Shown here: positions 53,803 to 63,361 of the stretch, in pieces
How positions within the stretch are numbered: the stretch's first letter is position 1
Layout: each line of letters begins with the position of its first letter
Source of the DNA: Leishmania infantum JPCM5
Taxonomy: Eukaryota; Euglenozoa; Kinetoplastea; Trypanosomatida; Trypanosomatidae
Direction: 5' to 3'
DNA: 64,000 bases
NCBI RefSeq assembly: GCF_000002875.2
Contig: NC_009402.2
Span: 183,501-247,500, forward strand
Notes under the pieces: generated by a model
Seen by the model: the letters and a program-made list of their open reading frames with translations, nothing else
What the model was told of the DNA's origin: nothing
Databases searched by the model: none
Translations under genes and position numbers: made by a program

Positions 53803-53830
53803 ATCTATATATCTATATAGATATATAGAT
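53803..53830. repeat. Perfect 28-bp AT-rich palindrome
   Basis: The half-site ATCTATATATCTAT (53803-53816) is followed with no gap by its exact reverse complement (53817-53830). It sits next to ATATAT and TGTATG repeats and could extrude as a cruciform. Confidence 0.95.
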
Positions 53831-54383
53831 ATGACATGTTTCTGTTATATTGTGAACCACGTGCATGCGTGCTTTTTTTTGTCGTTTTCTGTTCGTATGC
53901 TTTCCCTCCCTCATTTGCTCCGTTAGTTTCCTTGGTTTTACACAGCCTCCCTCCTCCTCGCCTCTCCTCCCCCCTCTCTGTCGGTGTTTCTCTGGTTCCC
54001 ACCGCCCAACCTCTCTCTCTATCTGTCTGTCCCTCCGTGTGTGCGTTCGTCGATGCATGCATGCCCGTTTTTTTTTCTCTTTGTTTCTTCCCCGTCTTGT
54101 CGTTGCTTGGGCTCGCACCTCCTCCCTCTCCATGCCTCTCTCGCCCTCGTCTACCTCCTTGGCTGCGTGTTTGAATGGCTACTAGATACCGTTGCTTGCA
54201 CAATTGCATATGCGTGTATCATTCAGCAGGCAACACTGTCACTGCCGCTCCCTACCCTCCCCCTTCTCCTCTCCGTCCTCTTTTGGAGTCAGAGCCGGAG
54301 CAAACGTTCGGGGGGGGGGGGGAGAAAACGAAAGCACTTCAAGACATAACGAGATGCGTCTGAACCGAAAAGGAGAGAGAGGA

Positions 54384-54406
54384 GGCGGCGGCGGCGGCGG
54401 CGGCGG
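54384..54406. repeat. (GGC)n trinucleotide repeat
   Basis: About seven to eight GGC units inside a purine-rich spacer. Not in a coding frame that I can support. Confidence 0.85.
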
Positions 54407-54599
54407 GAGAGAAGTGAGGGGGTGAAACCAGGTGCTTCTTTGGATGTTCAACACCCCCCCTCCTCTTCCCCCTTCCCCCTTCCCCTCTCCCAAAAAAAGC
54501 AACAACAGACGAGAGAGTGCAAAAAAGAGTTCTTTTTTGTGTGTGTTCAACGTGGCGTTCACAGCCGCGAACAAGTCAGCGCATATACACGCACACACA

Positions 54600-55065
54600 C
54601 ACACAGTCACAGCTCACCCGTCTCTGGCTAAGCCCTGATCGACCAGAACAAGCCGCCCTGCCGTCGAGCCGGGCCATGCGTCTAGCAGGCGCTTCTTGGC
54701 CTTTCTCGTCCCTTCTTCGGGTGCGTGCTGCGCGGCCGGCGTCAGACGGAGACCCCGGGTGGACAGCATGGCTTGATCGATGCGGGCCACCTCGAGAGTC
54801 CTGCTCGAGGACGGAGGCGGTGGAATCCGTCGTGCGGGTAATAAGGGGGTGGTGGAGGTGCATGCCACATGAGCTCAGCGAGGAAGTTGGCCAGCCTCGG
54901 GCCAGGGCCCTCCGAGATCCTGCGCGCCCTGCCTCCAAGTCACGCTCCCCCCTCCCGAGTCGCTTCAAGCCGCGGCAGGTCATCATATGGTGTGGAGACT
55001 CTCCACACCAAAGTCTGGAGGACTCGATGGTGTAGAAGGGGCAAGAGAGGGCGCCGAAGGTGATG
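54600..55065. other. GC-rich non-repetitive island, candidate degenerate retroposon or ncRNA
   Basis: About 465 bp of complex, GC-rich sequence that breaks abruptly with the pyrimidine/microsatellite background on both sides. It contains a perfect 21-bp palindrome at 54989-55009 (arms GGTGTGGAGA/TCTCCACACC around one base). Frames cross it on both strands (54517-55035 plus, 54576-55106 minus), but neither shows a domain. Size and setting would fit a diverged SIDER-class element; I could not match a retroposon signature by eye. Confidence 0.4.
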
Positions 55066-57334
55066 TTAAAAGGGTAAGTGAAGCCTGAGAGAGAAACTCG
55101 AAACAAAAAAACGAAAGGAAGGCCAGACGACAGAGGATCGATGCGGGGCAGAACTATTGAAGACGATAAGAACTTCAGCTGTCGTTGGCATGTGCTGATG
55201 AGCTTTTAGCTTCAAATCTTACCGTCATCATTATGGAGTATGCCGCACGTGTGTTTATTCGTGTCTCTGTGTGCTGCTGAAGGTGGAACCGAGGTGCTCC
55301 TCTCTCTTCCTCTTCATGCAGCCTGTGCTATCGTTGTTTGCTCGCCTTCTTTTGGGTGTGGTTGTATTTGTATGTGTAGTGCATGTGTGTCTCTCCGCCG
55401 GTGCTTTTTTTTGGCTGGCTGGTTGGCTGCCGTTAACCCTTCCCTCCCCTCTCTCCCTCTCTTATGATACGATTTTTTTGCGAGTTTTTTCCCACGCCAT
55501 CTCGTTTCATCACTGAAGCACGCTCTCCCTCTTACTTTCCTTCTTTTGTTAACTTTTACCTCTCACTGTTTGCTTCTTCTCTGTGTCTGTGTGTCTGTGT
55601 GTGTGCGTGTGTCCGGCTACCCCTGTACCTGTGCCCGTGTCTGTCTTTCGCTGTGGCTTCTTTCGTTTCTCCCCGACTCCCTTGTCTCTTTGGCGAACTT
55701 CTTTTTTTTTATTTGTTTATCTCGAGTGCTTGCTGTGTGTGTCTGTGTGCGCCTCGTGTTTAACGGTGCTCTTGTTTCCTCTTCTCATTGGTCTTCTTTT
55801 CCTTCAGCCGCACGTTCTCCGAACTTCTTCTCTCTCTCTGCCTGCCGTTGCCTCCCTAGCCGTGTCGCTGTGAGTGTGTATGTTGGTGTGGCGTGTTGTT
55901 ATGAATATTCGTTTTTTTTTTGGCATCGCAGCGTTGCGGTTCGTGCTGCCCTTGTCTCTCGGTGCTCTTTTTTTTTTCTTCTCCTCACCCCAAACCGCAA
56001 TTCTCTCTACCCATCCGCTTGTATCGCCATCGCTGTCGTGCTCTTCAGCTTGGGTCGCCAACAAAGCATATCTGTAGCAGCGAAGCTGTCTCTCGCTCAC
56101 TGTCTCTTCATGGCGCACTCCCAGTCAACCGCCGCTGCTACTCTGTGCCCACCTACGAACCCCAGCAAGCATGCAGGCATTTTGCTTACAGTGATGTGTG
56201 TGTTTGTGTGTACGCGTTTATGTTTTGCCGAATGCGTTGAGCGAGATGCCACGATTGCCGTTGAAGGGGGTGGGTGAAGGTAGCCAAACTTAGCAGCGCC
56301 GTTGGGGGTAGATCATCCCCTTCTCCTCACCATCTCCCCAATGAGGGGATGGCGAGGAGAGCGTTGCTGTCGGGTGGTTGTGTCGTGCCTTGTGACTGTG
56401 ACGAATCCCATCAAACGCTGTGGCTAGCATTGCATCAGGCTACACAAGAAGTCGGTGTCGTTGAAGGGTGCTAGGCGGTTTCGCCAGCGCACTGGCACCG
56501 CCCCAACTCCCACGAAGAGGGAGAGGGTGAGTGAAATATACACAGGCGAAGGGACTAGTGCCAAAGAAAAAAATATGTAAAGGGAACGCAGCGCAGCACG
56601 CACGGGCACCTATGTCTCCTTTGGCTCGGAGACAAGGGCGCATGTCTCCTGCATTCTTGCTCGACGTCTTTCTTCCGCCGCTGCTTTCTTTGTCTTTTTT
56701 TGTTTGTTTGCCTTCTTCTTTTCTCCCTGATTGCCTTTGTCTACCTCCCTGTCTCAACCTTACTCCCCTCTCCCCTTCCTCCCCAAACACACACACACAC
56801 GAGAAAGCACATACAACAACGAATCAGCATTCACGCTCCGCGGTGTCGCACAGCTTCTTCGCTTCGGCTGCTGCCCCTCCCCTTCCCCTTGTGCGCGTCC
56901 TCTGTGTCTTTGCTTCGTTCTCTCTTGTTTTTTTTTTGTCACAGGGGTCGCTTGCTCGTTTGTTCTCTGGCGGGTGCTCGACATTTTTTTTGTGTCTTCT
57001 CTCGCACTGATGTACGGGTTGTGGCCACCCCTCCCACTACTCCGCCCACCACCACTCTTCCCCCCCCCCTCCACCCCGTCCCACTGCCCGCCTGAGTAGG
57101 CGTATTCACGCCTTCATGCACGAGCTTCTCACAGGATGCGTGGGGATGCTGGATGGTTAAAACAGTGAAGAGAGTTTCACGCGCTCGAAACGAATCCTGC
57201 TGCTCACACTCGCACGCCCCTCGGTTTCACCAGCTCGGCATGGCTACACTGTCCGCCTCCCTCCCCAGCCGCAGCCCACATTAAATCGCTCCTTTCGCTC
57301 CTTTTTCCATCCACTGAGAAAGCAGACTGTGATG

Positions 57335-57420
57335 ATGCCGGCCACCTCAGCGTGGTGTCACAGGGTCTAGCACACACTCTTTGTGGGGAGGCCAAGGGCT
57401 TTCAACATGCCCTCAGGTGC
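57335..57420 (+). mobile_element. Retroposon 5' signature-like sequence (Pr77/79-bp hallmark type)
   Basis: The segment GCCGGCCACCTCAGCGTGGT followed by GTCACAGGGTCTAGCACACACTC-type sequence closely resembles, from memory, the conserved 5' end shared by ingi/L1Tc retroposons and their SIDER/DIRE remnants. The sequence downstream to about 57720 is complex and non-repetitive and may be the rest of a SIDER1-type or DIRE remnant. No intact retroposon ORF follows. Family assignment needs an alignment. Confidence 0.5.
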
Positions 57421-58011
57421 GGCTGGCGGACTCTTAGTGTCGGCTGGCAGGGCTTGGCTGACGCTGTGCCAAAGACACCTGCGGTCACGATCACGTATAT
57501 AACAGCTCACTACGAATCTCGCGGACGATTCGACAAACATATGCGCCCACCAACGTTGCTTCTACCTTTGCTGCGCTGCGGTGATGAACGTAATCCTAGA
57601 CCCATCCTGCGCTGTATGCCGTGGGGTTATCGTGGGCTGAACGACGCCGGACGGTGTTCGTAGGCCCGGCCCTTTGGCGTGGCTCGAGTGCAACAGAGGC
57701 CGTGCGAACCCTTAGTTGTGTGCATGCGTACACATGCCGACGTGCTTTTCGTAGCATGACGCTTGTAGAAACGAGAGAAAAGCAAAAAGAAATGCACTCT
57801 CCGTGGTGGCCGTGGGTGTCTCTCGCCTTCCCTCCGACACTGGCACACAAGTGCACCGACGTCTCCTCCCTTCTCCGACCCTCTCTCCCTCCCCTCCTTC
57901 TCTTCCTCCCACTGCGGGGTCTCATGGCTTCACATATTCTCTGCCTTTGCGCATCTTCTGACTCTCACTCCACTCGCTCGCTGATCCCCTCGTCTTTCAT
58001 CACGTGAGCGT

Positions 58012-58324
58012 CGTGGAACACCGCAACAAAGAGGTGAAGGCGAAGGGGCGAAACAACGCCATGTATGTTGCGGGCACTCCTGCCGGTCGCATGCGGTTCT
58101 CAGCATTCCTCCACCTCTGGGGTGGACACATTCCGCCGCATTTTTCGCCACGCTCGCGGGTACCATTTATCCGATAAGTAGACGTGTGGCCAAGGGCCGC
58201 ATCTCGTCCCCTTCCCCGTAGTCACACTCATCTGCGCACGCGTAGCGGCTCTGCATTTGGGCCGGGCCCACCTGTGCGTGCGTGTCCGTGTGCATGCGCC
58301 GCACGCCGGTCGCGGTCCTTCCAG
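58012..58324 (+). repeat. Large inverted repeat, left arm
   Basis: A 313-bp arm whose reverse complement is present at 58931-59243 with about seven mismatches (clustered at the inner end, plus three scattered) and no gaps that I can see. The inner boundary fades over the last 15 bases; the outer boundary is sharp. Confidence 0.93.
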
Positions 58325-58930
58325 AGCCGAAGGTGCTACGAGTGCCAGATGCGCGCCTGTCCGCAAAGATGCGGCGTATGCAAGGGCCTCCGCCGTTGCT
58401 GCTGCCCGGCGCGGGTCAGTGGCCTGTGCACCTGAGGCACACCACGCCATCGCACCTAGAAGCGGGGAGGGGATTACAACAACTCACAGCAGTAAAAACA
58501 CATCTCTGGATCAAGTCATCAAGCAGCTTCGGTGCAAGGCGATTTACGGGGTGAGGTACTTCGTGTACAGTGCAGACGGCGCCCTTTACGCCGGCAGACG
58601 TACTCCGAGGAATTACAGGCATACACCCGCAAGGCCAAGTTGGCGAAGGCCGCCCACGTGATTACCGCAACGCAGTCTGGGAGATGGCAACCCCCCCTCA
58701 ACATTCTGTTTCCCTTCAGCGCTGGCTGTGGGATGGGCGGCTTCAATCTCAGTTATGGATTAACGGCTACTCCTTGGATTCTAGGTCGGTGCTGGGCCAT
58801 GTCACGCTACACCCCTCCCTATGCACGGCAATCTTAGAGAACCGACGGTGATCTGCTGTGCAGCTGACGTTAAACAGTACACAGGTCACCGCTCAGGTTG
58901 TTTCGTCGAGCCCCCTTGCTCACCCCGATG
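58325..58930. other. 606-bp spacer of the inverted repeat
   Basis: Complex GC-rich sequence between the arms. One frame reads a short Cys-rich stretch (CYECQMRACPQRCGVCKG near 58339-58392) and another reads YFVYSADGALYAGRR near 58556-58600. Both are short, in different frames, and cannot be assigned. They could be remnants of a retroposon or a decayed gene. Confidence 0.4.
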
Positions 58931-59243
58931 CTGGGAGGACCGCAGCCAGCGTGCGGCGCATGCACACGGACACGCACGCACAGGTGGGCCCGGTCCAAAT
59001 GCAGAGCCGCTACGCGTGCGCAGATGAGTGTGACTACGGGGAAGGGGACGAGATGCGGCCCTTGGCCACACGTCTACTTATCGGATAAATGGTACCCGCG
59101 AGCGTGGCGAAAAATGCGGCGAAATGTGTCCACCCCAGAGGTGTAGGAATGCTGAGAACCGCATGCGACCGGCAGGAGTGCCCGCAACATACATGGCGTT
59201 GTTTCGCCCCTTCGCCTTCACCTCTTTGTTGCGGTGTTCCACG
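58931..59243 (-). repeat. Large inverted repeat, right arm
   Basis: Reverse-complement partner of 58012-58324, about 98% identical. The same short frame (VPASVAKNAA...) is readable in both arms only because the DNA is duplicated; it is not evidence for a gene. Confidence 0.93.
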
Positions 59244-61387
59244 GCATTACAGTTGTTTCGCATTCGACCTGCATCTCCTACTGCAGAGCTCTTGTTTTTG
59301 ACCGGCTGCCTGCTGCCCGCGCTCCTCCCATGGCCTCCCCGGTCGTCTTCACCAGGACCTTTTCATATATCTTTTCGGCTCTCCGTGTTGCTGTTAATCG
59401 TCTTTCTTTGTTTTCGTACTGTGTGCTGCATGTCGTGTGGTCTCGCCTTCTCATGTCCTCCTACCAAGCCGTCGCCGCTCCGCCCTGTTGAATGCCCTCG
59501 GCGCTTTTCTCGCTCTGTGCTGTCCATCGTTCTTCTCCGGACGTTTGATTGTCTGAAGACAAGCGCAGGCGAGCGCGAGAAGCATCAAGGCGGCTGTTCG
59601 CCTCGTGGCGTGGGGAAGGTGGCCAGAAGGAGAGGGGCCCACGAGCGAGCCGCGACCGCGTGGGGACTGATAGAAATGCAACGATGCCTACTCACGAAAA
59701 GTTGAGAAGGGCGTAGTCGCAGGTTCCGCGTGGTCGCCGGTGAAGCGCAACAGCACGCACGTGCCCACATGAGCACAATGTAGAGAGGAAAGAGGACGCA
59801 GAGACTCCGAGGGACGTGGATTTGGTGGCGGGTGATGGAGGCGCAGCGGTTGCTTGATTGCTGTTCCCGACGGAGAGAATGCGTGTCTGCTTTTATCTTG
59901 TGTGTGTGTGTGCGCGGATGTGTGGTCGACTCACAAGCTCGGTGCCTTGTTGCAGTTTTGTTTTACCTGTCGATCTGATCGCGTGTGTGTGCGTGATGGG
60001 TTCGACCTCATTCATGCAGAAAGGGGCACCAGGCACACAGGCAGACAGACCCGGAGAGGGGCATGTGAATCGGGATGGCAGTCGGAGAGGAAGACGGCCA
60101 TAGATGGAGAAGCCGAAAGGAAACTTGAGACGCACGTGTGTATCCGTGACCGCTCGCGCGCGCAGAGAAGCAAAGCACTCCATTTCAGCGTATGCTGTCG
60201 TGTGGCGGTCGTGCCGGGCGCAGTCCACCAATGGTCTCGATCGCTGTCATTTTGGTTCTCCGCACATGCGCCGCTTTCTGCACTTCCACTCACCTCCCTC
60301 CCTCGTGCACCTCTCTCTCTCTGTGTCGTACATAATTAATGATCTCAAGTCGACAGGAGGGGGCCCACGAGGGCGTTGGTGTGGTTCAGGGGGTGGGCGG
60401 CGGAATGTGAGGCGTGTGGGCTTCGTTGTGTATCGACAGCAAACAGCTCAAAGGCTTGCAGGCGTCTCTGCGCACCATTGCTGCAAAGTGCTCACGGCGG
60501 CTCCACGTATGCGTATCTGCGTGCGTGTGCGTGTGCGTGTGTGTGTGCGTGTGCGTGTGCGTGTGTGTCACTGGCGGTGTACACCAGGGCACTTCCACGC
60601 GTATCATGGCTCTAAGCCACAAGCCCCTCTACCCACATGCTCTCCATCTCCACGCTCATCTCGCATTGCTTTTCCATCCCAATCTGATGACGACAATAAT
60701 CTCTGGTGGCGTAGTCAACGTCTGCCTTGTCTTCGTCATCGCCGCGCGTGGCAGCGCTCACACTCGCCTCCTTTTCGTTCTCTTTGTTTGCTTTACTTCC
60801 TTGCCGTACCCCAATCCCGTACGTCTCTCTCGTGCCCTCTCGTGGCTCTCACCGAGGTGCCGAGCATCACACACGCACAGCCGGCAAGCGACAGCGGCAA
60901 CCGCCGCTCATAAGTCAGTGCTCCGGCCAACTTGACCTTTTACTCCGCTCCCCCCTCTACTCGACGTACTTGCACCTCTGTCTTTAATCGAGATCTCGCT
61001 GTGCTGGCGCACTCCCGTGACAGGACCATACACGGTGAGCAGCCCGTACACTTATACCCAGTTGGGCCCCTCTGCACTGGCGAGAGCGAGAGGGGAGCGA
61101 GATTACCTGCGACCGCTGCGTGCGTGTGTGTGGCTGTTTTTGTGCGGAGCGCGGCAGGGGTTGGAGAGACAGCGAGGCGGATAAGCACATCCAGGCACGC
61201 GCATGCAGCGAGCAAGAAGTATCGTTGTGCCCTAGTCGACCCCGCCGTCTTCGCACGCTCTCCCTTTCTTCTCCATCAGCAGCATTTCTCGCCTGCTATT
61301 GAACTCCGCAAGCCTTCAATCTCGCTGCGCCTGCACGCGTCTCCGTGTGCGTGTGCGTGTGTCGAGGCTGTACCAGAGGGTACGTCG

Positions 61388-61420
61388 CCCCTCTTCTTTT
61401 CTACATCTATTTTTGTTTAG
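61388..61420 (+). promoter_or_regulatory. Inferred trans-splice acceptor of FYVE/zinc-finger gene
   Basis: A C/T-rich tract (about 61388-61418) ends at TTTAG, with AG at 61419-61420, 33 bases before the ATG at 61454. A second AG at 61427-61428 is an alternative. Either choice excludes the upstream TTG as a start. Confidence 0.6.
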
Positions 61421-61453
61421 TTTTGCAGCGCTTTGGCGTTGCTTGGCTTGAAG

Positions 61454-63361
61454 ATGAACCCCTACTACGTTGCCCCGCCGCCGCCGCCGCAGCAGCAGCA
61501 ATCGCGGCCTTCCGTGGATTTGGACGACCTCTTCGGAGGTCCCACCGCAGCCAACGAGCACAAGCCCTTCCACGCCGCTCCAGGCGAGCCAGCCCCACCC
61601 TCGTACGATGCCCTTAACGGCGGGTACTCGTCAGCGCCACCCCCGGCGCATCATGCTGCTGCATCGGAGCCGCAGCAGTTGCACAACGGAAACGTCAGCG
61701 GTAACCAAAGCCTTTACTACGGAGCGGCCCATCAGCAGCAGCAGCAGCCATATGGTCTGCCAGCTGCTGTTCCGGCCTCCGCCTCTCCATACGGGATGCC
61801 GTCTCCGCCTCAAGCGTTCTCGTCGTCATCGCCGATTACGCCTGGCACGGCACCGCCCCTGCAACCACAACCGCAACAACAGCAGTACGGGGCAGACCCA
61901 CGTCTTTACGGCGCGTACCCTGCGATGCCCGCAAACGGCATGGCACCAGCAGCACCTCCGCTTCAGCAACAGCCACAGGTGTACGGGCAGCCGCAGCCGC
62001 AACCGATGCCTGGACCAGTGCAGCAGCAGCAGTCGTTTGTCCAGAGCAGCAGCGTTAGTCCTAGTGGAGCTGCTGCTGTTGCGGGCCCGACAACGGCGGC
62101 CGGCGTGGGCAGTGGCGCGGCGCCGTCCCGGTCTGCGGAAGAGGAAGACCGTCTGCAGTTGGAGCGCATCATTCGCCTGCGCCGCGAGCTGGAGCTGGAG
62201 CAGGAGCGGGAGCAGCGGAAGAAAGAGGAGCTGCAGACGTGGGGCTGCCCTATTTGCACCTTCCGCAACAAGCTCAACGAGGTGAAGTGCGAGATGTGCG
62301 GCTCTACGAGGCCCGGGTACACGGCACCCGCTTCAGCGGAGCCGCCAGCCCAGCCCCAGCAACAACAGCACCAGCCTCGTCCTGCGGCGACACCCTCGCA
62401 GGTCAACGCTGGCGTCACGGACTGGCAGTGTGGCATGTGCCTCGCCCCGAATGAGGCGCATGCGGAGCGGTGTAAGGTGTGCTACGCCTACCGTAGTAGC
62501 GGCATCCCGGTGCCGACAGTGTCTCCATCTGGCGCCGCGGCCAACGCGAACCACAACGGCGTTGCCTCCAACACGCCGTTCACGACAAACTGGAAGTGCA
62601 GCGTGTGCGGTGAGGTAAATCCGCCATCAAAGGCGAACTGCAAGGTTTGCAGCGGGTTCCAGCGTAACGGCACCGCGGTCACGGACGCCGTCCCGGCGCC
62701 GAGCACCGGGAGCGGCTACGGAGCCCAGGCGACTAGCAGCGCTGACCCGCCGCTGCCGATGGTGTGGTCGTGCTCCGTGTGCACCTTTGAAAACTCCGTC
62801 TCAGCTGCGGTGTGCAAGGCGTGTGAGAGCGGTCAGCGTCCGCGCCACTTGGCCCCCAAGAGGGACAAGGAGAAGTCCACTAGCAGCAAGCAGCATGACA
62901 GCCGTGTCAGCGGCGCCAAGGACGGCAGCGGCGACGGTGAGAAGAAATGCTCATCGTCCAAGTCGCAGTGGCCGTGTGGGACGTGCACGTTCTTGAACCC
63001 GATTGGCCGGAAAAAGTGCGACATGTGCGGTGCAAAGCGGCCGGAGTCGTACGCCGCGGAGGCGGACACGACGGAGGCACGGGCGGCGGCCAAGCAGGAG
63101 GCTCAGGACGATGCCGAGGAAGTGGCATGGCAAGACGACGACTCGGTGACGGAGTGCAACAACTGCCACACAACCTTCACGTTTCTCATCCGCCGACACC
63201 ACTGCCGACTGTGCGGGTACGTGTTCTGCGCGCACTGCTCCAACTACTCTGTGCCGCTCACCATGGGCAGCCTGCCGCAGCGCGTTTGTGTGAACTGCTA
63301 CAAGGCGCGATTAGAAGAGGAGAAGAAGACGAAGAAGGCGCGCCGCTGGCTGGATAGTTAG
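61454..63361 (+). CDS. FYVE-domain protein with five RanBP2-type zinc fingers
   Basis: A 635-residue protein. Residues 1-220 are Pro/Gln/Ala-rich low complexity with short polyQ runs. A charged helix (RLQLERIIRLRRELELEQ) follows near 235-260. Five RanBP2-type fingers of the form W-x-C-x2-C-x10-C-x2-C start at Trp263, Trp324, Trp380, Trp438 and Trp506. A C-terminal FYVE domain spans about 559-625 with WQDD (559-562), RRHHCR (580-585) and RVC (610-612), the three motifs needed for phosphatidylinositol 3-phosphate binding. The protein should sit on endosomal membranes while its RanBP2 fingers bind ubiquitin or single-stranded RNA. The first finger (CPICTFRN..KCEMCGSTRP) is the type seen in ubiquitin-binding Npl4-class fingers. 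Start is ATG 61454; the frame upstream opens only at TTG. Confidence 0.92.
   Translation: MNPYYVAPPPPPQQQQSRPSVDLDDLFGGPTAANEHKPFHAAPGEPAPPSYDALNGGYSSAPPPAHHAAASEPQQLHNGNVSGNQSLYYGAAHQQQQQPYGLPAAVPASASPYGMPSPPQAFSSSSPITPGTAPPLQPQPQQQQYGADPRLYGAYPAMPANGMAPAAPPLQQQPQVYGQPQPQPMPGPVQQQQSFVQSSSVSPSGAAAVAGPTTAAGVGSGAAPSRSAEEEDRLQLERIIRLRRELELEQEREQRKKEELQTWGCPICTFRNKLNEVKCEMCGSTRPGYTAPASAEPPAQPQQQQHQPRPAATPSQVNAGVTDWQCGMCLAPNEAHAERCKVCYAYRSSGIPVPTVSPSGAAANANHNGVASNTPFTTNWKCSVCGEVNPPSKANCKVCSGFQRNGTAVTDAVPAPSTGSGYGAQATSSADPPLPMVWSCSVCTFENSVSAAVCKACESGQRPRHLAPKRDKEKSTSSKQHDSRVSGAKDGSGDGEKKCSSSKSQWPCGTCTFLNPIGRKKCDMCGAKRPESYAAEADTTEARAAAKQEAQDDAEEVAWQDDDSVTECNNCHTTFTFLIRRHHCRLCGYVFCAHCSNYSVPLTMGSLPQRVCVNCYKARLEEEKKTKKARRWLDS

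Larger units (their letters stand above)
52036..61453. other. 9.4-kb stretch without recognisable gene
   Basis: Longest gene-free part of the window. Contents listed separately: (GT)n at 52252-52288, a palindrome at 53803-53830, a GGC repeat at 54384-54406, a GC-rich island at 54600-55065, a retroposon-like signature at 57335-57420 and a large inverted repeat at 58012-59243. The rest is pyrimidine-rich spacer with GT/GC-rich microsatellites (for example 52780-52930 and 60517-60568). It must include the 3' UTR of the RNA-binding protein. Frames up to 269 codons (60104-60913) are compositionally biased and lack domains. Confidence 0.6.

Noticed and set aside
55546..56277. 243-codon plus-strand frame
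   Set aside because: Cys/Val/Phe-rich translation of GT- and T-rich repeats; no domain.
60104..60913. 269-codon plus-strand frame
   Set aside because: Passes through a (CG/TG)n microsatellite giving alternating Arg-Val; not protein-like.
61433..61453. Upstream start of the FYVE-protein frame
   Set aside because: The codon at 61433 is TTG; the first ATG is 61454 and lies just after the likely acceptor.
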